Positions 7,743-16,312 of a DNA stretch of 64,000 bases are shown here, piece after piece. The position numbers were made by a program, and so were the translations under genes. The stretch comes from Massilia phosphatilytica (GTDB lineage Bacteria > Pseudomonadota > Gammaproteobacteria > Burkholderiales > Burkholderiaceae_D): positions 1 through 64,000 of the forward strand of contig NZ_PUIP01000017.1 of the NCBI RefSeq assembly GCF_002968015.1, in the 5' to 3' direction. Position 1 is the stretch's first letter; each line of letters begins with the position of its first letter. Below the pieces are notes generated by a model that ran no database searches, was not told the DNA's origin, and saw only the letters and a list, made by a program, of their open reading frames with translations.

Positions 7743-8645
7743 TCATTCGCCTGCCGGGTTCAAAATCTTCAAAAACGCCCGCACCACCGGCGCATCGTCC
7801 TGCGTCGGATACGTGATGTACAGATTGGCCGACGGTGGATTGGTCCGCACGGGCAGGAAGCGCACGCCGGGCCAGCCGATGCGGCTCGTCGTCGACGGCA
7901 TCAGCGCCACGCCCAGGCCCGCGCCGACCATCGCGAGCAAGGTCTGCGGCTCCGCAGCCTCCTGGAAGATCGTCGGCTGGAAGCCCGCGTTGACGCAGCA
8001 CTGGATCAGGTAGCGCGGCTCGGCCGACTGGTCCAGGTGCAGGGTCAGCATCGGCTCGTTGGCGATGTCGATCAGTTCGATGGCGTCCTGCTGCGCGAGC
8101 GGATGCTGGGCGTTGATTGCGACGCACACGTCTTCGCGGAAGCACAGTTCCTGGCGCAGGCCGGCGTTCTTCAGCATGTCCTCGTCGATCCGCGGCTCGC
8201 GCCAGAAACCCACGTCGATCTGCTTGCCGCGCAACGCTTCCCACTGGTCGTTCGGACCGAGTTCGTGGATGGTCCACGTCACCCGCGGGAACTGGCTCTG
8301 GAATTGCTCCAGCAGGCCCGGGATCGGCCCCCACATCGCCGAACCGACGATCCCCACGCGCAGGCGGCCCACCTCGCCGCGGTCGATCTGGCGGATGGTA
8401 TCGATGGTGATGCGCATGCGGCCCAGCAGGTCGGCCGCTTCGTGCATCAGCGCCTTCCCGGCGACCGTCAGCTCGAAGCTGCGCGTCGTGCGCGCGAACA
8501 GGCGCACGCCCAGCTCGCTCTCCAGCTTCATGATCTGCTGCGACAGCGGCGGCTGCGAAATGTGCAGGCGCTCGGCGGCGCGGCTGAAGCTTTTTTCTTC
8601 GGCCACCGCCAGGAAGTATTTCAGTTGCTTCAGGTCGATCGACAT
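7743..8645 (-). CDS. LysR-family transcriptional regulator
   Basis: A 300-residue regulator with an N-terminal winged helix (LKQLKYFLAVAEEKSFSRAA, then LHISQPPLSQQIMKLE) and a periplasmic-binding-like effector domain from about residue 90 (RLRVGIVGSAMWGPIPGLLE). It follows psuG on the same strand with seven bases between, making it the last gene of psuK-psuG-lysR. That position suggests a link to pseudouridine or nucleoside use, though LysR targets are usually divergent genes. It ends three bases from the convergent pcp stop. The effector is unknown. Confidence 0.9.
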   Translation of the reverse strand: MSIDLKQLKYFLAVAEEKSFSRAAERLHISQPPLSQQIMKLESELGVRLFARTTRSFELTVAGKALMHEAADLLGRMRITIDTIRQIDRGEVGRLRVGIVGSAMWGPIPGLLEQFQSQFPRVTWTIHELGPNDQWEALRGKQIDVGFWREPRIDEDMLKNAGLRQELCFREDVCVAINAQHPLAQQDAIELIDIANEPMLTLHLDQSAEPRYLIQCCVNAGFQPTIFQEAAEPQTLLAMVGAGLGVALMPSTTSRIGWPGVRFLPVRTNPPSANLYITYPTQDDAPVVRAFLKILNPAGE

Positions 8646-8652
8646 GATGGTC

Positions 8653-9573
8653 TCAAACGTGGGCTGCCGCGTGCAGCGCCACCGCGAGGCGGGCGCCGAC
8701 GAGGGCATTGTGTTTCACCAGCGCGATGTTGGTGGCCAGGCTCCTGCCGCCCGTCAGGTCCTTGATGCGGGCCAGCAGGAACGGCGTCACGGCCTTGCCT
8801 TTCACGCCTTGCGCGCCGGCTTCGCGCAGCGCCTGAGCGATGATGCCGTCGATCTCGTCGTTCTTCATGGCGGATGCCGCAGGTACCGGATTGCTGACGA
8901 CGACGCCGCCCGTCAGACCGAGCTGCCACTTGGTGCGGATGAAGCGGGCCTGCTGCTCCGGCGTGTCGAGCTGGAAGTCCGCGTTGAAGCCGGATTCGCG
9001 CGTGAAGAACGCGGGGAAGCCGGGCTGGCCGACGCTGACCACCGGTACGCCATGCGTCTCCAGGTATTCCAGCGTGAGGCCGATGTCGAGGATGGATTTC
9101 ACGCCCGCGCACACGACGGCGACGTTCGTACGCGCCAGTTCCTGCAGGTCGGCCGAGATGTCGAAGCTTGTCTCCGCACCGCGGTGCACGCCACCGATGC
9201 CGCCCGTGACGAAGACCTCGATGCCGGCCAGCGCCGCGCAGATCATCGTGGCGGCGACCGTCGTCGCGCCCAGCTTCTTCTCGGCCAGCACGTATGCAAG
9301 GTCGCGCCGGCTGACTTTCAACGCATCCTTCGCGTTGCCCAGTTGTTCGAGCTGGTCGTCGGCCAGGCCCACGCAGATGCGGCCGTCGATGAGGGCGATG
9401 GTGGCCGGTGTCGCGCCGGCGTCGCGGATCACCTGCTCGACCTCGCGTGCCGTCTGCACGTTCTGCGGGTACGGCATGCCGTGCGAGATGATCGTCGATT
9501 CGAGCGCGACGACGGGTTTGCCGGCCGCGCGCGCGGCTTGCACTTCGGGGGAAAACTGGAGGAAGGCTTGCAT
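8653..9573 (-). CDS. psuG: Pseudouridine-5'-phosphate glycosidase
   Basis: A 306-residue enzyme that cleaves the C-C glycosidic bond of pseudouridine 5'-phosphate to uracil and ribose 5-phosphate. The family start PVVALESTIISHGMPYPQN contains the conserved catalytic Glu, and GATTVAATMICAA, VFVTGGIGGVHRGAE and VCAGVKSILDIG are typical PsuG blocks. The ATG at 9573 follows the psuK stop by two bases with AGGAC upstream. Together with psuK it forms the pseudouridine breakdown pathway; the uracil formed could feed the reductive pyrimidine pathway encoded further right. Confidence 0.95.
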   Translation of the reverse strand: MQAFLQFSPEVQAARAAGKPVVALESTIISHGMPYPQNVQTAREVEQVIRDAGATPATIALIDGRICVGLADDQLEQLGNAKDALKVSRRDLAYVLAEKKLGATTVAATMICAALAGIEVFVTGGIGGVHRGAETSFDISADLQELARTNVAVVCAGVKSILDIGLTLEYLETHGVPVVSVGQPGFPAFFTRESGFNADFQLDTPEQQARFIRTKWQLGLTGGVVVSNPVPAASAMKNDEIDGIIAQALREAGAQGVKGKAVTPFLLARIKDLTGGRSLATNIALVKHNALVGARLAVALHAAAHV

Positions 9574-9575
9574 GT

Positions 9576-10691
9576 TCAGTCCTGTGAAAGCGGGGGATGT
9601 TCGGTGGCGAGGCTGTCCGGCCCCATGCCGGGGTGCACGGTCTCGGGCACGCCCAGCGTGAGGGCGGACAAATGCAGGCCACGCCGGCACGCGAGCACGA
9701 GATCGTCGGCACCATCATCCTGGACGAGCGACCAGCAGACGGCGGCGGCGAACGCGTCGCCCGCACCCGTCACGTCGACGACGTCGACCGGTGGCGCGGG
9801 CAGGTCGGCGATGCCGTCGCCGGCGGTGACGAGGACGCCGCGCGCGCCGCGCGTGACGATCAGGTCTTGCGCGCCCTGGGCGCGGACTTCGCGGATGGCA
9901 TGAGCGAGTGCGTCGTCGTCGGCCAGGGGACGCCCGACCCGCGCCGCCAGCTCGCCGGCGTTGAGGATCAGCAGGCGCACGCCGGACAGGTCGGCGGGCA
10001 GGCGTGCCATCTTCGGTTCGGAGACGGCCACCAGCACGAGCGGCGTCGCGTTGCGGCGCGCCTGCCGGGCGAGGGCGTCGACGGTGTCCGGCGGCAGGTT
10101 CAGGTCGGCCACGACGAGGGCGGCGCCCGCGAGCTGCGCCTGGCGCGCGTCGATGTAGGCGGGCTCCATGCGGTCGTACAGCGCCATGTCGGCCAGCGCG
10201 ACGACCATCTCGCCGTCGCGGTCCAGCACGGCCGTGTACGTGCCGCTGCAGCAGCCGTCCAGGCGCAGCGCGCCGCGCACGTCGATGCCGAGGCTCGCCG
10301 CATGGTCGAGCAGGGCGGCGCCGGACGAGTCGGCACCGATGGCGGTCAGCAGCGCGACCGTCGTGCCCAGCCGCGCCAGGTTCTCGGCGATGTTGCGCGC
10401 CACGCCGCCGAACGATTCGCTCTGGCTGGCCGGGTTCGACGTGCGCAGGGCGATGGCGTCCAGCGAGCGCAGCTTGCGGTCGAGGTTTGCCGCGCCCACG
10501 CACACGACGGGACGGTGGTCCGGCAGCACGTAGGCGCGCCCGAGCAGCCGGCGCTCGCGGATCAGGCCCGCGATATAGCCGGCGACGGCGGAGCGCGACA
10601 GCCCGAGCTGGTTGGCGAGCTCCTGCTGCGAAATGAAGGGATTCGCGCGGATGGCTTCGTACAACTGTTGTTTCTTCGACGATTCTGTCAC
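9576..10691 (-). CDS. psuK: Pseudouridine kinase with N-terminal HTH domain (PfkB family)
   Basis: A 371-residue two-domain protein. Residues 1-55 form a winged helix (ANPFISQQELANQLGLSRSA, then VAGYIAGLIRERRLLGRAYV). Residues 60-350 form a PfkB sugar kinase with the anion-hole motif DVTGAGDAF around residue 305 and the SFGGVARNIAENLARLG substrate motif. It should phosphorylate pseudouridine for PsuG, whose gene follows two bases later. The HTH suggests the kinase also regulates its own operon; two copies of a TTAAAC(N)4TGTTT-like site lie 14-47 bases upstream. xapA is divergent. Confidence 0.9.
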   Translation of the reverse strand: MTESSKKQQLYEAIRANPFISQQELANQLGLSRSAVAGYIAGLIRERRLLGRAYVLPDHRPVVCVGAANLDRKLRSLDAIALRTSNPASQSESFGGVARNIAENLARLGTTVALLTAIGADSSGAALLDHAASLGIDVRGALRLDGCCSGTYTAVLDRDGEMVVALADMALYDRMEPAYIDARQAQLAGAALVVADLNLPPDTVDALARQARRNATPLVLVAVSEPKMARLPADLSGVRLLILNAGELAARVGRPLADDDALAHAIREVRAQGAQDLIVTRGARGVLVTAGDGIADLPAPPVDVVDVTGAGDAFAAAVCWSLVQDDGADDLVLACRRGLHLSALTLGVPETVHPGMGPDSLATEHPPLSQD

Positions 10692-10704
10692 GATGACGGC
10701 TGGA

Positions 10705-10738
10705 TTAAACTTTTGTTTTTCATCTTAAACATATGTTT
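10705..10738. promoter_or_regulatory. Paired palindromic operator sites upstream of psuK
   Basis: TTAAACTTTTGTTT (10705-10718) and TTAAACATATGTTT (10725-10738) are direct copies of one partly palindromic site with starts exactly 20 bp apart, i.e. two helical turns, so both face the same side of the DNA. They lie just before the psuK start. The HTH domain of PsuK is the obvious candidate to bind them; this is inference. Confidence 0.6.
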
Positions 10739-10903
10739 GCACAAGGTCAACGCGGACATATGCATGGCTAAAGTCTAGCGTGAATTTATTGCGTGAAGAT
10801 ATAAATACCCCAGAAAAATGGTATTTGCCAACACAATCGGGGTTCATGCATAGTTGACATATTTTGGTGCATCCGCCGCCCCATCCTCGACCAGACCGCG
10901 ACA

Positions 10904-11746
10904 ATGACTACTCACTCCTTCAGCAACACTCCTTTCGAAGCCGCCGACGTCATCCGCGCCCGCAAACCGGGCTTCACGCCGCGCGTGGCCCTGATCCTCG
11001 GTTCCGGTCTCGGCGTGCTGGCCGAGCAGATGACGGATGCGGTGTCGATCAGCTATGCCGACCTGCCGGGCTTCCCGATCAGCACCGTGCACGGTCATGC
11101 CGGCGAACTGGTCCTGGGCATGCTGGCCGGCGTGCCGGTCGTGTGCATGAAGGGCCGCGGCCACTTCTATGAAGGCTATGGCCCGGCCGTGATGACGTCG
11201 GCCGTGCGCACTTTCAAACTGATCGGCTGCGAACTGCTGTTCGTGACGAATGCCGCCGGCTCGCTGCGTCCGGAAGTGGATGCGGGCAGCGTCGTCGTGC
11301 TGACGGACCACATCAACCTGTTGCCGGGCAGCCCGATGGCCGGCCCGAACGACGACCGCTTCGGCCCGCGCTTCTTCAGCATGGCCAATGCGTACGATGC
11401 CGACATGCGCGACCTGATCAAGGCGACGGCGGCGGAAAAGAACATCACCGTGAACGAAGGCGTGTACCTCGCCTGCCCGGGCCCGAACTTCGAGACGGCC
11501 GCCGAGATCCGCGCATTCAAGGCGCTGGGCGCGGACGTCGTCGGCATGTCGGTCGTGCCGGAGGTGATCTCGGCGCGCCACTGCGGCCTGAAGGTCGCGG
11601 GCATGTCCGCCATCACGAACCTGGCCGAGGGCCTGACCCCGTTCCCGCTGTCGCACGAGCAGACCCTGAAGTATGCTGCGGTTGCGGCCAAGGATATGGT
11701 CACGCTGATCCACGGTTTTATTGAACGACTGGGCAAGACCGCCTGA
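10904..11746 (+). CDS. xapA: Purine nucleoside phosphorylase, xanthosine phosphorylase type
   Basis: A 280-residue family-II purine nucleoside phosphorylase closely resembling E. coli XapA along its length. Visible blocks are PRVALILGSGLGVLAEQM (phosphate-binding), STVHGHAGELVLGMLAGVPV, GRGHFYEGYG, TNAAGSLRPEV, PGPNFETAAEIRAF and GMSVVPEVISARHCGLKV. It cleaves purine nucleosides to the base and (deoxy)ribose 1-phosphate. It is first of the coupled operon xapA-deoB-deoC-ALDH-deoA-cdd and diverges from psuK. A 212-bp region between the two carries the operator pair and an AT-rich segment suitable for promoters. Confidence 0.93.
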   Translation: MTTHSFSNTPFEAADVIRARKPGFTPRVALILGSGLGVLAEQMTDAVSISYADLPGFPISTVHGHAGELVLGMLAGVPVVCMKGRGHFYEGYGPAVMTSAVRTFKLIGCELLFVTNAAGSLRPEVDAGSVVVLTDHINLLPGSPMAGPNDDRFGPRFFSMANAYDADMRDLIKATAAEKNITVNEGVYLACPGPNFETAAEIRAFKALGADVVGMSVVPEVISARHCGLKVAGMSAITNLAEGLTPFPLSHEQTLKYAAVAAKDMVTLIHGFIERLGKTA

Positions 11747-11769
11747 TAACGGAATAGGGAAGGGATAAC

Positions 11770-12963
11770 ATGTCACGCGCATTCATCCTCCTGCTGGACT
11801 CCTTCGGCCTGGGCGCCTTGCCCGACGCCGACAAATACGGCGACGCGGGCGCCAATACCCTTGGCCACATCGCGAAGTGGGCGCTCGACGCGGGCAAGCC
11901 GATGTCGCTGCCCAATCTGGAACAGATCGGCCTCGGCGCCGCCGCCCACAAGGCCAGCGGCGAGTGGCCCGCGGGCTTCCAGAAACGCGCTGGTTTTACG
12001 GGCGCCTGGAGCGTCGCGCGCGAACAATCCACCGGCAAGGACACGCAGAGCGGCCACTGGGAAATCGCCGGCGTGCCCGTGCTGTTCGACTGGGGCTACT
12101 TCCCGAAGACCGTGCCGACCTTCCCGCAGGAACTGACCGATAAACTGGCCGGGATCACGAACGTGCCGGGCTGGCTGGGCAACTGCCACGCGTCCGGCAC
12201 GACCATCATCACGGAACTGGGCGACGAGCATGTCGCCACCGGCAAGCCGATCATCTACACGTCCGCGGACTCCGTGATGCAGATCGCCGCGCACGAAGAG
12301 CACTTCGGCCTCGAGCGCCTGTATCAGGTCTGCGAAGCCGCATATGAACTGGTCAAGCCGTACAACATCGGCCGCGTGATCGCGCGCCCGTTCACGGGCA
12401 GCAACGGCAACTACAAGCGCACGAGCAACCGTCACGACTACGCCGTGCCGCCCGTCGCGCCCACGCTGCTGGACCACGTGAAGGATGCCGGCGGCGAGGT
12501 CATCGCGCTGGGCAAGATCAGCGACATCTTCGCGGGCCAGGGCGTCACGCAACTCATCAAGGGCGCCGACAACATGGCGCTGTTCGACCGTTTGCTGGAA
12601 GTGGCGGACACCGCGCCGGACAAGTCGCTGACGTTCGTGAACTTCGTCGACTTCGACATGCACTTCGGCCACCGCCGCGACGTCGCCGGCTACGCCAACG
12701 CGCTGCACGAGCTGGATGCGCGCCTGCCGGACTTCATCGCGAAGCTGAAAGAGGGCGACCTCGTCGTCATCACTGCGGACCACGGCTGCGACCCGACGTG
12801 GGCCGGTTCCGACCACACGCGCGAACACATCCCGATGCTGTTCTTCGGCCCGGCCGCGCCGGCGCGCGAGCTGCCCGTGTCCGACACGTTCGCCGACATC
12901 GGCGCCACCCTGGCGCACCATCTCGGCGTCAAACCCCTTGCCAACGGAACCGCTTTACTATGA
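11770..12963 (+). CDS. deoB: Phosphopentomutase
   Basis: A 397-residue alkaline-phosphatase-superfamily enzyme that converts (deoxy)ribose 1-phosphate to the 5-phosphate, linking nucleoside phosphorylases to DeoC. The N-terminal metal motif FILLLDSFGLGALPDA, the nucleophile region GKDTQSGHWEIAGVP and the C-terminal metal ligands VITADHGCDPTWAGSDHTRE are all present. AAGGGA precedes the ATG. The last bases overlap the deoC start (ATGA at 12960-12963). Confidence 0.97.
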   Translation: MSRAFILLLDSFGLGALPDADKYGDAGANTLGHIAKWALDAGKPMSLPNLEQIGLGAAAHKASGEWPAGFQKRAGFTGAWSVAREQSTGKDTQSGHWEIAGVPVLFDWGYFPKTVPTFPQELTDKLAGITNVPGWLGNCHASGTTIITELGDEHVATGKPIIYTSADSVMQIAAHEEHFGLERLYQVCEAAYELVKPYNIGRVIARPFTGSNGNYKRTSNRHDYAVPPVAPTLLDHVKDAGGEVIALGKISDIFAGQGVTQLIKGADNMALFDRLLEVADTAPDKSLTFVNFVDFDMHFGHRRDVAGYANALHELDARLPDFIAKLKEGDLVVITADHGCDPTWAGSDHTREHIPMLFFGPAAPARELPVSDTFADIGATLAHHLGVKPLANGTALL

Positions 12964-13916
12964 GCCCGAACCTCGATTTCAAACGTAACACCGCCATCGA
13001 GCTCGACCTGGGCTGGATCAACCACCTGAAGGTCAACCGCAACGCCGCCGACCGCCGCGCCGCGAGCCTCGCGAACCGCCGCACGGTCAAGAAGGAATAC
13101 CAGGCCGCGTGGCTGATCCGCGCCATCGAGTGCATCGACCTGACGACGCTGTCCGGCGACGACACCCCGGGCCGCGTCGAGCGGCTGTGCCGCAAGGCGA
13201 TGCGTCCGCTGCGCGCGGACCTGATGCAGGCGCTGGGCCTTGACTCCCTGACGACGGGCGCCGTGTGCGTGTACCACGAGATGATCCAGCCGGCCGCGCA
13301 CGTGCTGCAGGGCCGCCTGCCCATCGCGGCCGTGTCCACTGCATTCCCGGCCGGCCTCTCCAGCCTCGAAACGAAGATCCGCGAGATCGAATTGTCCGTG
13401 GCGGCCGGCGCCACCGAGATCGACATCGTGATCACGCGCCAGCACGTCCTGACGGGCAACTGGCAGGCGCTGTACGACGAGATGGTCGCCTACCGCCAGG
13501 CGTGCGGCGACGCGCACGTGAAGGCGATCCTCGCGACGGGCGATCTCGTCACTTTGGAAAACGTAGCAAAAGCATCGTGGGTCTGCATGATGGCAGGCGC
13601 CGATTTCATCAAGACATCGACCGGCAAGGAAGGTGTGAACGCGACCATTCCCGTGTCGCTGGTGATGGTACGCGCGATCCGCGAGTACTATGAACGCACC
13701 GGCTACAAGGTCGGCTACAAGCCGGCCGGGGGTGTGTCCTCCGCCAAAACCGCGCTGCAATACCTGACCGTGATGAAGGAAGAGTTGGGCAACGAATGGC
13801 TGCAGCCGCACCTGTTCCGCATCGGTGCCTCCAGCCTCCTGACCGACATCGAGCGCCAGCTCGAGCATTACGTCACGGGCAGCTATTCCGCCGCCCATCG
13901 TCACGCGCAACCTTGA
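12960..13916 (+). CDS. deoC: Deoxyribose-phosphate aldolase, long eukaryote-like form
   Basis: A 318-residue aldolase that splits 2-deoxyribose 5-phosphate into glyceraldehyde 3-phosphate and acetaldehyde. The Schiff-base lysine is in GADFIKTSTGKEGVNAT and the second conserved lysine in YKVGYKPAGGVSSAKTA. It is longer than the roughly 250-residue enterobacterial enzyme, and blocks such as NRRTVKKEYQAAWLIRAIEC and IDLTTLSGDDT resemble the human-type DERA enzyme. The ATG overlaps the deoB stop. The next gene is a dehydrogenase that could consume the acetaldehyde. Confidence 0.95.
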   Translation: MSPNLDFKRNTAIELDLGWINHLKVNRNAADRRAASLANRRTVKKEYQAAWLIRAIECIDLTTLSGDDTPGRVERLCRKAMRPLRADLMQALGLDSLTTGAVCVYHEMIQPAAHVLQGRLPIAAVSTAFPAGLSSLETKIREIELSVAAGATEIDIVITRQHVLTGNWQALYDEMVAYRQACGDAHVKAILATGDLVTLENVAKASWVCMMAGADFIKTSTGKEGVNATIPVSLVMVRAIREYYERTGYKVGYKPAGGVSSAKTALQYLTVMKEELGNEWLQPHLFRIGASSLLTDIERQLEHYVTGSYSAAHRHAQP

Positions 13917-13933
13917 TCGACAACGGACCTGTC

Positions 13934-16312
13934 ATGCCCACTATTAAAGAGATTCTGCAAACTATGGATTACGGCCCGGCCCCCGAGAGCACCAAGGAAG
14001 CGCAAGCGTGGCTGGAAGCCCATGGCCGCCGTTTCGGCCTGTTCCTCGACGGCGCCTGGACCGACGCGGCCGAGACGTTCGGCTCGTTCAACCCGGCCGA
14101 CGGCAGCGAACTGGCGCAGGTGACGCAGGCGAGCCAGGCTGACGTCGACCGCGCCGTGGACGCCGCGCGCCGCGCGCAGCCGGGCTGGGTCGCCCTCGGT
14201 GGCCACGGCCGCGCGAAAGTGCTGTATTCGCTCGCGCGCCTGCTGCAAAAGCATTCGCGTCTGTTCGCCGTGCTCGAAACGCTGGACAACGGCAAGACGA
14301 TCCGCGAAACGCGCGACGCCGACCTGCCGCTGGCCGCACGTCACTTCTATCACCACGCCGGCTGGGCCCAGCTGCAGTCGGAAGAATTCGCGGACTACCG
14401 CGCCGTCGGTGTCGTCGGCCAGATCGTGCCGTGGAACTTCCCGCTGCTGATGCTCGCGTGGAAGATCGCGCCCGCGCTCGCTGCCGGCAATACGGTCGTC
14501 TTCAAGCCGGCCGAGTACACGTCGTTGACCGCGCTGCTGTTCGCCGAGATCTGCCAGCAGGCTGGCGTGCCGGCCGGCGTCGTCAACATCGTCACGGGCG
14601 ATGGCCGCGTGGGCGAGGCGATCGTGAATCACCCGGGCATCGACAAGCTGGCATTCACCGGCTCGACGGAAGTGGGCCGCATCATCCGCAAGGCCACGGC
14701 CGGCACGGGCAAGAAACTGTCGCTGGAACTGGGCGGCAAGTCGCCGTTCATCGTGTTCGACGACGCCGACCTGGATGCCGCCGTCGAAGGCCTCGTCGAC
14801 TCGATCTGGTTCAACCAGGGCCAGGTCTGCTGCGCCGGCTCGCGCCTGCTCGTGCAGGAAAGCGTCTACCCGCGCTTCATCGAGAAGGTGAAGGCGCGCA
14901 TGCAGAACCTGCGCGTCGGCTCGCCGCTCGACAAGTCCAACGACATCGGCGCGCTCGTCGATCCGGTGCAGCAGCAGCGCATCCACGGCCTCGTGGAAGC
15001 CGCGCGCGCCGAAGGCTGCGAGATCTGGCAACCGCAAGGCGAAACGCCGGTCGCCGGCTCGTGGTACCTGCCCACCCTGATCACGGGCGCGTCGACGTCG
15101 GCGACCGTGTCGCAGACCGAGATCTTCGGCCCCGTGCTCGTCGCGTCGAGCTTCCGTACCCCGGGCGAAGCCGTCCAACTCGCGAACAACACCGTGTACG
15201 GCCTCGCGGCCTGCGTGTGGAGCGAATCGATCAGCCTCGCGCTGGACGTCGCGCCGCAGATCAAGGCCGGTGTCGTGTGGATCAACACGGCGAACCAGTT
15301 CGATGCCGCCTGCGGCTTCGGCGGCTACAAGGAATCGGGCTTTGGCCGAGAAGGTGGCAAGGAGGGCATGACGGAATACCTGGTCCCGCTGGCGGAAGAT
15401 GCGCGTCCGGCCGTACCGGTCGTGGCAGAGAAGGGCAAAGTGAAGCTGGCAAGCGGCGACAGCCCGTTCGCCGTCGACCGCACCGCGAAGCTGTACATCG
15501 GCGGCAAGCAGGCGCGCCCGGACGGCGCGTACAGCCGCGCGATCCATGGCACCAATGGCGAGTTCCTGGCCGACGTGGGCGAGGGCAACCGCAAGGACAT
15601 CCGCAACGCCGTCGAGGCGGCGCACAAGGCGTCCGGTTGGGCGAAGGCGACCGCGCACAACCGCGCGCAAGTGCTGTACTACATCGCCGAGAACCTGGCG
15701 ATCCGCGCCGACGAATTCACGGCGCGCATCGCCGCGCAGACGGGTGCGAAAGATGCGGCACGTGAAGTGCAGGCGTCGATCGAGCGCCTGTTCTACTGGG
15801 CCGCATGGGCCGACAAGTACGACGGCCTCGCGCACCAGCCGCCGATGCACGGCATCACCGTCGCGCTGAACGAACCGGTGGGCGTGATCGGCATCGTGTG
15901 CCCGAACGAGAACCCGCTGCTGGGCTTCATCTCGCTCGTGGCGCCGGCGCTGGCGCTGGGCAACCGCGTGGTCGCGGTGCCGTCGGAGGCGCATCCGCTC
16001 TCAAGCACGGATCTATATCAGGTGCTGGACACGTCCGACCTGCCGGGCGGCGCGCTGAACATCGTCACGGGCAGCCATGACGAGCTGGCACGTACGCTGG
16101 CGTCGCACTTCGACGTGGATGCCGTGTGGCGTCATGACGGCTCGGCGGAAGGCTGCGCGGAAGTCGAGCGCCTGTCGGCGGAATCGCTGAAGCGCACGTG
16201 GACCGGCGGCGCGAAAGGGCGCGACTGGTTCGATGCGAAGCAGGCGGGTGGCCGCGCGGTGCTGCAGCACGCGAGCCAGGTAAAAAATGTGTGGATTCCC
16301 TACGGCGTATGA
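13934..16312 (+). CDS. Two-domain aldehyde dehydrogenase (ALDH16-like)
   Basis: A 792-residue tandem fusion. The first domain (about 40-490) is a full aldehyde dehydrogenase: GQIVPWNFPLLMLAWKIAPA, AFTGSTEVGRII, the glutamate in LSLELGGKSPFIVFDDAD and the catalytic cysteine in FNQGQVCCAGSRLLV. The second (about 510-792) repeats the fold (VIGIVCPNENPLLGFISLVA) but stops before a catalytic cysteine and lacks the LELGGK block, so it is probably structural, as in ALDH16 proteins. It lies 17 bp after deoC and overlaps deoA by ATGA. Oxidation of the acetaldehyde made by DeoC to acetate is the likely role (inferred from the operon). Confidence 0.88.
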   Translation: MPTIKEILQTMDYGPAPESTKEAQAWLEAHGRRFGLFLDGAWTDAAETFGSFNPADGSELAQVTQASQADVDRAVDAARRAQPGWVALGGHGRAKVLYSLARLLQKHSRLFAVLETLDNGKTIRETRDADLPLAARHFYHHAGWAQLQSEEFADYRAVGVVGQIVPWNFPLLMLAWKIAPALAAGNTVVFKPAEYTSLTALLFAEICQQAGVPAGVVNIVTGDGRVGEAIVNHPGIDKLAFTGSTEVGRIIRKATAGTGKKLSLELGGKSPFIVFDDADLDAAVEGLVDSIWFNQGQVCCAGSRLLVQESVYPRFIEKVKARMQNLRVGSPLDKSNDIGALVDPVQQQRIHGLVEAARAEGCEIWQPQGETPVAGSWYLPTLITGASTSATVSQTEIFGPVLVASSFRTPGEAVQLANNTVYGLAACVWSESISLALDVAPQIKAGVVWINTANQFDAACGFGGYKESGFGREGGKEGMTEYLVPLAEDARPAVPVVAEKGKVKLASGDSPFAVDRTAKLYIGGKQARPDGAYSRAIHGTNGEFLADVGEGNRKDIRNAVEAAHKASGWAKATAHNRAQVLYYIAENLAIRADEFTARIAAQTGAKDAAREVQASIERLFYWAAWADKYDGLAHQPPMHGITVALNEPVGVIGIVCPNENPLLGFISLVAPALALGNRVVAVPSEAHPLSSTDLYQVLDTSDLPGGALNIVTGSHDELARTLASHFDVDAVWRHDGSAEGCAEVERLSAESLKRTWTGGAKGRDWFDAKQAGGRAVLQHASQVKNVWIPYGV

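Noticed and set aside
13901..15994. Minus-strand frame of about 700 codons opposite deoC and the ALDH gene
   Set aside because: No recognisable domain; the plus strand encodes clear deo operon enzymes there.
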